Positions 58,138-64,000 of a DNA stretch of 64,000 nt are shown one piece after another (position 1 is the stretch's first letter; each line of letters starts with the position of its first letter). The position numbers and the translations under genes are program-made. The notes beneath the pieces are model-generated. The model worked only from the letters and a program-made list of their open reading frames with translations, did no database searches and was not told where the DNA came from. Source of the DNA: Rubrobacter calidifluminis (lineage in GTDB: Bacteria > Actinomycetota > Rubrobacteria > Rubrobacterales > Rubrobacteraceae); the NCBI RefSeq assembly GCF_028617075.1, contig NZ_JAQKGV010000010.1, forward strand, positions 1 through 64,000. The letters are read 5' to 3'.

Positions 58138-60072
58138 ATGTCTTCAGTCAGGTTGCCCGATGGAACAGAGTTGCACGTCGAGCCCGGGGAGCGGGCCAGT
58201 GACGTCGCGCGGAGGATAGGTCCCCGCCTGGCGCGTGAGGCGGTCGCGGCGCGCCTGGATGGGCGACTCGTCGACCTCGATGCGCCGCTGGATGGGGCGC
58301 GGGAGTTCGAGGTCATAACCAGGGATTCGCCTGAGGGGCTCTACGTGATGCGGCATTCGGCGGCGCACGTGATGGCGCAGGCGATACTCGAGCTCTATCC
58401 CGGCAGCAGGCTCACCATCGGGCCGCCGGTCGAGGACGGTTTCTACTACGACATCGAGGTGGCGGGGCGTATAACCGAGGAGGATCTGCCGCGCATCGAA
58501 GAGAAGATGCGCGAGATCGTGGAGAGGGATCTCCCGATAAGGCGCGAGGAGGTCTCAAAAGAGGAGGCCGAGCGGCTCTACGCGGACAACCCGTACAAAC
58601 TGGAGCTGATCCAGGATCTGGAGGACGGGGAGATCTCCATCTACCGGCAGGGTGATTTCTACGATCTGTGCCGGGGGCCGCACGTGCCGAGCACGGGCAG
58701 GATCGGGGCTTTCAAGCTGCAGAGCATCGCTGGAGCCTACTGGCGGGGGGATGAAAATAACCCCATGCTCACCCGCATCTACGGCACCGCATGGCCGAGT
58801 GAGAAGCAACTCAAGGCGTATTTGAAGAGGCTCGAGGAGGCGAGGGCCCGGGATCACCGCCGACTTGGGCGCGAGCTGGATCTTTTTACCTTTTCTTCCG
58901 AGGTCGGGGCCGGGATACCGCTCTTTTTACCCAAAGGAGAGACGCTCCGGCACCTGATGGAGAGCTTCGTGCGAGAGGTGCAGAGCCGCCACGGTTACGA
59001 GCACGTCTGGACGGGCAACGTGGTCAACGAAAAGCTCTACGCCCGCTCTGGGCACCTCGACCACTACCGGGATGCGATGTTCCCCCCGATGAAGGACGGG
59101 GAGAACGTCTACCGGCTCAAACCGATGAACTGTCCGAGCCACATGGTCCTCTTCAACTCCCGCTCTCACTCCTACCGGGATCTCCCGGTACGCTACGCGG
59201 AGTTCGCCACCCTCTACCGCTACGAGAAGAGCGGAGAGCTCTCCGGCCTGACGCGGGTGCGCGCGCTCACCCAGGATGACGCCCACGTCTTCTGCACCGA
59301 GGAGCAGGTGCAGGAAGAGTTCGCCCGGGCGCTCGCGATCATCCGGGAGGTGCTCGATACCTACGGTTTTACCGACTACCGGGTGCGGCTCTCGCTGCGC
59401 GATCCCGACAGCAGCAAGTACATCGCCGACGAAGAGAAGTGGCAGCGGGCCGAAGACGCCCTGCGGAGCGCGCTCGACGCCGCCGGGATAGCCTACGAAC
59501 CCGTCGAGGGCGAGGCTGCTTTCTACGGGCCTAAGGCAGACTTCATGGCGAAAGACGTACTCGGGCGTGAGTGGCAGCTCTCCACGATCCAGGTCGACTT
59601 CATCCAGCCCGGCCGGCTCGGGTGCGAGTACGTCGGTGAGGATGGAGAGAAACACACCCCGGTCCTGCTGCATCGGGCGGTGACGGGAACCACCGAGCGC
59701 TTCATGGCCGTGCTAATCGAGCACTACGCGGGTGCGTTTCCGGTCTGGCTCGCTCCGGTGCAGGCCGTCGTGATCCCGGTCGCGGACCGTCACCTGGAGT
59801 ACGCCAGGGAGGTGGGCGGGAAGCTCTCTGCCGGAGGGGTACGGGTAGAGGTAGACGACTCTCCGAACACCATGCAGAAGAAGATCCGGGAGAACTCGCG
59901 CAGAAAAGTCCCCTACCTGCTCATAGTAGGAGACAGAGAGGCCGAGGCGGGGAGCGTCAACGTACGTCGGCGAGGGGAGAAGAAGCAGGAGGAGATGGAC
60001 CTCGCTTCCTTCGTCGCTCTCGTCGATGGTCAGGTCGGAGAGGTCTTCGGCTCCCGTAGACGTCCGAGTTGA
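58138..60072 (+). CDS. thrS: Threonyl-tRNA synthetase
   Basis: A 644-aa class II synthetase. An N-terminal TGS domain (residues 1-62) is followed by the editing domain (HSAAHVMAQAILELYPGSRLTIGPPVEDGFYYDI near 76), catalytic core with motif 2-like RYAEFATLYRYEKSGELSGL near 358 and motif 3 GTTERFMAVLIEHYAGAFPVWLAP near 521, then the anticodon-binding domain to the end. The zinc-site Cys in MNCPSHM near 330 is present. ATG 58138 with a GAGAGAGAGG upstream. Confidence 0.96.
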   Translation: MSSVRLPDGTELHVEPGERASDVARRIGPRLAREAVAARLDGRLVDLDAPLDGAREFEVITRDSPEGLYVMRHSAAHVMAQAILELYPGSRLTIGPPVEDGFYYDIEVAGRITEEDLPRIEEKMREIVERDLPIRREEVSKEEAERLYADNPYKLELIQDLEDGEISIYRQGDFYDLCRGPHVPSTGRIGAFKLQSIAGAYWRGDENNPMLTRIYGTAWPSEKQLKAYLKRLEEARARDHRRLGRELDLFTFSSEVGAGIPLFLPKGETLRHLMESFVREVQSRHGYEHVWTGNVVNEKLYARSGHLDHYRDAMFPPMKDGENVYRLKPMNCPSHMVLFNSRSHSYRDLPVRYAEFATLYRYEKSGELSGLTRVRALTQDDAHVFCTEEQVQEEFARALAIIREVLDTYGFTDYRVRLSLRDPDSSKYIADEEKWQRAEDALRSALDAAGIAYEPVEGEAAFYGPKADFMAKDVLGREWQLSTIQVDFIQPGRLGCEYVGEDGEKHTPVLLHRAVTGTTERFMAVLIEHYAGAFPVWLAPVQAVVIPVADRHLEYAREVGGKLSAGGVRVEVDDSPNTMQKKIRENSRRKVPYLLIVGDREAEAGSVNVRRRGEKKQEEMDLASFVALVDGQVGEVFGSRRRPS

Positions 60073-60080
60073 GGGCGCAG

Positions 60081-60158
60081 TATAATCAAAGATGAAAGGG
60101 TCCGCTTGATCACCTCGCAGAGACGATAAAGGGCGAACTATTGATTATCTCCGGACCC
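60081..60158 (+). promoter_or_regulatory. infC operon promoter and hairpin leader
   Basis: A perfect TATAAT -10 (60081-60086) is followed by a leader in which GGGTCCG (60098-60104) pairs with CGGACCC (60152-60158), enclosing a smaller GATAA/TTATC stem. Such structured leaders before infC-rpmI-rplT are often sites of ribosomal-protein L20 control; here that is inferred from position. Confidence 0.5.
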
Positions 60159-60214
60159 GCGTAGGCTAGCTCAGAGAGGAGTGGTGTACAGTAGCACCTG
60201 AAGGAGAACCGAGA

Positions 60215-60754
60215 GTAAACGACCAGATCCGGGCTCGCTCGGTGCGGTTGATCTCGGAAAAAGGCGAACAGCTCGGCATAAAGCATATCCGCGAGGCTCA
60301 GGAGTACGCGGATAGGCTGGACCTCGATCTGGTGGAGGTCGCGCCGAACGCCAACCCGCCGGTGGTTCGTCTGATGGACTACGGCAAGTACAAGTACCAG
60401 AAGGAGCAGGCCCGCAAGGCCGCGCGCAAGAAGCAGACCAACATAAACGTGCGCGAGATAAAGCTGCGGCCCAAGATCGGGGACCACGACTTCAACACCA
60501 AACGCTCCCACGTCGAGCGGTTTCTGCGCGGCGGAGACAAGGTCAAGGTGACGATCATGTTCCGCGGGCGCGAGGTGCAGCATCCGCAGCTCGGGGAGCG
60601 TCTCCTCAGAAGGCTTGCCGAAGACCTGAAGGATCTCGGGCAGATAGAAAGCCAGCCCAACCTGGATGGCAGGAACATGATCATGGTCCTCGCCCCCAGG
60701 AAGGACGCCCAGGGGGGCAAGGATCAGCAGAAGAAGAGCGCGGCCCGCGGCTGA
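60215..60754 (+). CDS. infC: Translation initiation factor IF-3, apparent GUA start
   Basis: A 179-aa factor. The N domain motif NDQIRARSVRLISEKGEQLGI starts right after a GTA codon at 60215, which has AAGGAG 8 nt upstream. The first canonical start, GTG 60242, has no Shine-Dalgarno and would remove nine conserved residues; no ATG, GTG, TTG or ATT lies between it and the in-frame stop at 60167. IF-3 genes often use non-standard starts for self-regulation, because IF-3 itself rejects them. C domain features (FRGREVQHPQLGERLL, RNMIMVLAP) are complete. First gene of infC-rpmI-rplT. Confidence 0.88.
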   Translation, partial: VNDQIRARSVRLISEKGEQLGIKHIREAQEYADRLDLDLVEVAPNANPPVVRLMDYGKYKYQKEQARKAARKKQTNINVREIKLRPKIGDHDFNTKRSHVERFLRGGDKVKVTIMFRGREVQHPQLGERLLRRLAEDLKDLGQIESQPNLDGRNMIMVLAPRKDAQGGKDQQKKSAARG

Positions 60755-60884
60755 CCTCTGGCGGGTGGTGTAGAATAGTCAGCCGGAGCAGAGAAAGGGA
60801 GGCGAAACGGCCTGCTCCCGTGCCGCGAGCCTCCATCTTCAATCCGTCTTTGCGTCCGTAGGAAAGAAAAACGTGGAGGAAGAG

Positions 60885-61082
60885 ATGCCGAAGATGAAGA
60901 CGCACAAGGGCGCCGCCGGGCGCTTCGAGGTGGGCAAGCGAGGGAGGATCCGGCGCCGCCGCAGCGGTCACAACCACATCCTGGAGAAGAAGAGTCCGAA
61001 ACGCAAGCGCAGGCTCAACACCGAGACCACGGTCCATCCGAACGACGTGGCTCAGGTGCGGCGTCTTCTGGGGGTGAGGTAG
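60885..61082 (+). CDS. rpmI: 50S ribosomal protein L35
   Basis: A 65-aa basic protein with the L35 signature MPKMKTHKGAAGRF and a C-terminal NTETTVHPNDVAQVRRLLG. ATG 60885 with GGAGGAAG upstream. The start of rplT follows directly on its stop. Confidence 0.95.
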   Translation: MPKMKTHKGAAGRFEVGKRGRIRRRRSGHNHILEKKSPKRKRRLNTETTVHPNDVAQVRRLLGVR

Positions 61083-61475
61083 TTGGCCCGGGCGGCGCGC
61101 AGCGTACACGCCCGCAAGAAGCGGCGCAAGATCCTCAAGCAGGCCAGGGGCTATCGCGGGACCAAGCACAGCTCCTACAAGCGGGCGAAGGAGCAGGTCT
61201 GGAAGAGCGGCGTCTACGCCTACGTCGGGCGCAAGCAGAAGAAGCGTGACTTCAGGGCGCTCTGGATCCAGCGGATAAACGCCGCCGCCCGTCAGCACGG
61301 GCTATCCTATTCGCGGTTCATCCAGGGCGTGAAGCTGGCCGGAATCGACCTCGATCGCAAGATCCTGGCGGACCTCGCCGTGAACGAGCCGGAGGCTTTC
61401 GCCGCCGTGGTCTCGCGGGCCAAGGAGGCGCTTGAGGCCGACGGGGAAGCGCGGCAGCCGGCTGCCGCAGACTAG
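61083..61475 (+). CDS. rplT: 50S ribosomal protein L20
   Basis: A 130-aa basic RNA-binding protein: [25 protein letters not shown] then [25 protein letters not shown] start right after rpmI; Shine-Dalgarno-like GGGGGTGAGG lies within rpmI. In other bacteria L20 represses this operon. Confidence 0.95.
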   Translation: MARAARSVHARKKRRKILKQARGYRGTKHSSYKRAKEQVWKSGVYAYVGRKQKKRDFRALWIQRINAAARQHGLSYSRFIQGVKLAGIDLDRKILADLAVNEPEAFAAVVSRAKEALEADGEARQPAAAD

Positions 61476-61490
61476 GGGGTACAGCCGGCA

Positions 61491-62828
61491 CTGGGAAGGG
61501 GCCTGTTTTCCAGGTTCTCGGCCCCCAGGCTGATAGCGGCCGGGTTCGCCACGCTCATGCTCGCCGGTACCCTGGCGCTGAAATTTCCGGCGTCTACCCG
61601 GGAGGGAGGTATCTCCTGGGTGGACGCCTTTTTCGTCTCCGTCAGCGCTTCCAGCGTGACAGGGCTCACGACGGTGAGCTTCCCGAAGACCTTCACCGCC
61701 TTCGGTGAGGTGGTGGTCATGGTGCTCATGCAGCTCGGTGGTATAGGGATCATGACGTTCGCGACGCTGGGTGTCCTTCTGTCGGGGGGAAGGGTCGGAT
61801 TTCGGGAGATACTGGCGGTGCGCGAAGAGCTCGGGACCTTCGACTCGCCGCGCAACACCCTGCGGCTGGTGCGGCAGATAGCGGGGATGACGCTACTCGT
61901 AGAGCTCGTGGGAAGTTTGCTTCTGGCCGCGGGTTTCGTCCTGCACGGCATGGGACCAGGAGAGGGCGCCTTCCAGGGTGTCTTTCATGCGATCATGGCG
62001 TACTGCAACTCGGGTTTTGCCGCTCTTCCGCACGGGGACCTTCTCCCTTACGCGGGTGATCCCCTGGTGATCCTGCCACTCTCCTTTCTGATAGTGCTCG
62101 GCGGGCTTGGTTTCCCCGTGCTCGCGGACCTCTACCGCTACCCGAAGGTCCGCCATCTCAGCCTGCACTCCAGGCTGACGCTCGTCGCCACCGGGCTCCT
62201 CATCATGATCGGGGCCCTGAGCGTCGCCATCCTGGAATGGGACAACCCGGCGACCCTCGGGGGCCTGGGGCCGGCAACAAAGATCCTCGCGGCGCTCTTC
62301 CAGGGGATCACGCCGCGCACGGCCGGGTTTAATACGGTCGACTACCAGGGGCTGCATCAGCCGACGGTCCTGGTACAGATCGTGCTGATGTTCATCGGGG
62401 GAGGGCCGATCTCGACGGCGGGGGGGATAAAGGTGACGACGGCGGCGCTGATGGTGCTCTCGGTGGCCGCGGTGATCCGGGGAGAGGAACACGTCTCGGT
62501 CTTCGGGCGTCGTCTGCCACGCCAGCTGATGGCCCGGGCGCTGGCTCTGGTTTCCCTCTCGGCCCTGCTCGTGCTCTCGGCCACCTTCGCCCTGATGCTC
62601 TCGGATGGACTCCCCCTTATCCGGGCGCTTTTCGAGGTGGTCTCGGCGTTCGGGACCGTGGGGCTGACACTGGGCGTCACACCCCACCTGAGCTTCTTCG
62701 GTAAACTTCTCATAGCGGTGGTGATGTTCCTCGGAAGGGTCGGTCCCGTGACCTTCGTGGTCGCGCTCTCGGCCCGCTACAGGCCGCGCCGGTACGCCTA
62801 CCCGGAGGAGGAAATAGCCATAGGATGA
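61491..62828 (+). CDS. trkH: TrkH/KtrB-type potassium uptake membrane subunit, start uncertain
   Basis: A protein of about 445 aa. Four MPM repeats each with a selectivity-filter glycine: SSVTGLTTVSF near 60, MAYCNSGFAAL near 168, GITPRTAGFNTVDY near 275 and EVVSAFGTVGLTLGV near 391. The first helix (RLIAAGFATLMLAGTLAL) starts upstream of the first ATG (61557), and the frame back to the rplT stop holds no ATG, GTG or TTG, only CTG codons at 61491 and 61503. Pairs with the TrkA-type gene downstream. Confidence 0.85.
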   Translation: MGRGLFSRFSAPRLIAAGFATLMLAGTLALKFPASTREGGISWVDAFFVSVSASSVTGLTTVSFPKTFTAFGEVVVMVLMQLGGIGIMTFATLGVLLSGGRVGFREILAVREELGTFDSPRNTLRLVRQIAGMTLLVELVGSLLLAAGFVLHGMGPGEGAFQGVFHAIMAYCNSGFAALPHGDLLPYAGDPLVILPLSFLIVLGGLGFPVLADLYRYPKVRHLSLHSRLTLVATGLLIMIGALSVAILEWDNPATLGGLGPATKILAALFQGITPRTAGFNTVDYQGLHQPTVLVQIVLMFIGGGPISTAGGIKVTTAALMVLSVAAVIRGEEHVSVFGRRLPRQLMARALALVSLSALLVLSATFALMLSDGLPLIRALFEVVSAFGTVGLTLGVTPHLSFFGKLLIAVVMFLGRVGPVTFVVALSARYRPRRYAYPEEEIAIG

Positions 62829-63496
62829 GCAAGCAATTCGCTGTCATCGGGCTCGGGAGGGTGGGGGCCTCCCTGGCCAGGACCCTGCGCGAGATGGGGC
62901 ACGAGGTTCTCGCCATGGACCGCAACGAGGATCTCGTGCAGGAGCTCTCGGCCGAGATGCCCGGCGTGGAGCTGGTTAGCGCGGATGCTTCAGAGAGCGG
63001 GATACTCGCCGGGTTTGGCCTGGAGGACTTCGATGGAGCGGCGGTGGTCATAGGGGAGGATATACAGGCGAGCGTGCTCATAACCCTGATCCTGAAGGAG
63101 CTCGGTGTCCCTCTGGTGCTTGCGCGTGCGGGGAGCCCGCTACACGCCCGGGTTCTGGAGAAGGTCGGCGCGGACCACGTGGTAGAACCGGAGCGAGAGT
63201 TCGGGGAGCTCCTGGCGCACAGGATGTCTTCGCCAGCGATACAGGAATATCTGGAGATAGGCGGAGGGCAGGCGGTAGCCCGGGTGGCCGTCCCCGGGGA
63301 GTGGGTTGGACACAGCCTCTCCGAGCTCGGGCTGCCGGGCAGGAGAGGATTGCTCGTACTCGCCATCCAGCAGCCCGACGGGAGCTGGAGACTGCCTGAT
63401 CCCGGGGAGAAGTTGCGATCCTCGGATACCTTGATGCTGGGTGGTCCAAGACGCGAGCTCGACCGCCTCGAGATCCCGGCTTCGCGAGAAGGTTGA
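62825..63496 (+). CDS. trkA: TrkA/KtrA-type RCK regulatory subunit
   Basis: A 223-aa cytoplasmic protein. The N-terminal RCK Rossmann fold with VIGLGRVGASLARTLREMGHEVLAMDR near residue 7 binds NAD(H) or ATP; the TrkA-C domain spans about 135-223. It gates the TrkH channel. ATG overlaps the trkH stop (ATGA). One RCK copy, so it is KtrA-like rather than the double-RCK TrkA of enterics. Confidence 0.93.
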   Translation: MSKQFAVIGLGRVGASLARTLREMGHEVLAMDRNEDLVQELSAEMPGVELVSADASESGILAGFGLEDFDGAAVVIGEDIQASVLITLILKELGVPLVLARAGSPLHARVLEKVGADHVVEPEREFGELLAHRMSSPAIQEYLEIGGGQAVARVAVPGEWVGHSLSELGLPGRRGLLVLAIQQPDGSWRLPDPGEKLRSSDTLMLGGPRRELDRLEIPASREG

Positions 63497-64000
63497 GCTC
63501 GAAGGGTTCGCTCAGGCGCTACGCGAGGCTGCGACTCAAGAAGTACCGCGAGAGGGAGAGGCTGTTCCTCGCGGAGGGAGAGACCCTGTTGCGCGAGGCG
63601 ACGGTGCCCTACGTGGCCTTCTTCGAGAGGCCAGAGGAACTGCGCGCCATCTCCACGCTCTCTACCCCCGCGGGCCCCGCTGCCGTCTTCCCCTTCCTGG
63701 ATGTCGACGCTGGCGAGCTATTGGAAGTTGGCGGTCCCATCGTCGTGCTCTGCGGCGTGCAGGATCCTGGGAACGTCGGCACCGTGGTGCGCTCGGCGCA
63801 GGCCTTCGGCGGATCCGTGGCGCTCTCCAGGGGGTGTGCGGACCTTTATAATCCCAAGACGGTCCGGGCCACGATGGGCTCCTTGTTCCACGTGCCGGTG
63901 GCGCGAGACGTCGATCCGGTGGAGTTCCTGCGTCTCGCCTCGGAGTGCGGTTACCGGAGCGCCGCCGCGGTGGTGGAGGGTGGCGTCCCGCCGCGCCGGA
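63493..64000 (+). CDS. SpoU-family RNA methyltransferase (partial, cut by window end)
   Basis: The first 169 residues are present. The start LSSKGSLRRYARLRLKKYRERERLFLAEGETLLREA is the SpoU substrate-binding module; the methyltransferase domain begins with VQDPGNVGTVVRSAQAFGG near 94 and DLYNPKTVRATMGSLFHVPV near 117 (knot-forming SAM site). It methylates 2'-O ribose in rRNA or tRNA. TTG 63493 overlaps the upstream stop as TTGA with GAGAAGG 4 nt upstream. The end lies beyond the window. Confidence 0.88.
   Translation, partial: MSSKGSLRRYARLRLKKYRERERLFLAEGETLLREATVPYVAFFERPEELRAISTLSTPAGPAAVFPFLDVDAGELLEVGGPIVVLCGVQDPGNVGTVVRSAQAFGGSVALSRGCADLYNPKTVRATMGSLFHVPVARDVDPVEFLRLASECGYRSAAAVVEGGVPPRR

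Noticed and set aside
60242-60244. GTG as the infC start
   Set aside because: No Shine-Dalgarno, and it would delete the conserved NDQIRARSV segment.
1-64000. CRISPR arrays or complete insertion sequences
   Set aside because: No regularly spaced repeat array and no transposase domain were seen on either strand.

Overview
The window is GC-rich, uses many GTG/TTG starts, and contains several apparently leaderless genes (a -10 hexamer 6-8 nt upstream of the start codon and no Shine-Dalgarno). Family content and gene order (thrS-infC-rpmI-rplT-trkH-trkA, split methylmalonyl-CoA mutase, type-2 malate dehydrogenase, VanW and PrsW proteins, two Fur paralogues) suggest a deep-branching actinobacterium, most likely of the Rubrobacter type. 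That placement is inference, because there is no rRNA in the window.

Region 1 (1-10561) looks like the right part of a genomic island. It carries an all-plus-strand metal block: ArsR/CadC-type repressor, P1B ATPase with an APC instead of CPC motif, PaaK-like ligase, lspA, a DUF305 protein fused to a membrane domain, and an atypical ZIP protein. A decayed 1.7 kb follows, with a broken second lspA copy, degenerate repeats and a nested inverted repeat. Next come a SLOG-fold protein, a SWIM zinc-finger protein and a DUF6788-like protein, the last two sharing one promoter/operator element, and then a coiled-coil/PIN pair. It ends at a 45-nt 3' fragment of tRNA-Arg(TCT), the usual scar of integration into a tRNA gene.

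Region 2 (10562-34300) is core chromosome: tRNA-His, envelope and transport genes (SppA, MFS, MMPL, PAP2, UppP, VanW), regulators (two Fur, sigma-70, Crp/Fnr, degenerate GGDEF, HTH-cold-shock fusion), pheA with a structured leader, glutaredoxin, RidA and flavin reductase, and a tightly overlapping prsW-mobA-ydcF run in which mobA appears to start with CTG.

Region 3 (34301-57735) is central metabolism: GH15 glucosidase/trehalase, nitrilase, nicotinate phosphoribosyltransferase, arginase, sucCD, methylmalonyl-CoA epimerase and mutase, Mrp, a MaoC-like dehydratase with malate dehydrogenase, an FAD reductase of the geranylgeranyl reductase type, and an isocitrate dehydrogenase family enzyme. Together these give most of the oxidative TCA branch and the entry of propionyl-CoA into it.

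Region 4 (57736-64000) is the translation cluster: three tRNAs (Gly, Cys, Val), thrS, infC, rpmI, rplT, then a TrkH/TrkA potassium system and a SpoU-type RNA methyltransferase cut by the window end. infC has a good Shine-Dalgarno placed for a GUA codon and no canonical start that would keep its conserved N-terminus.
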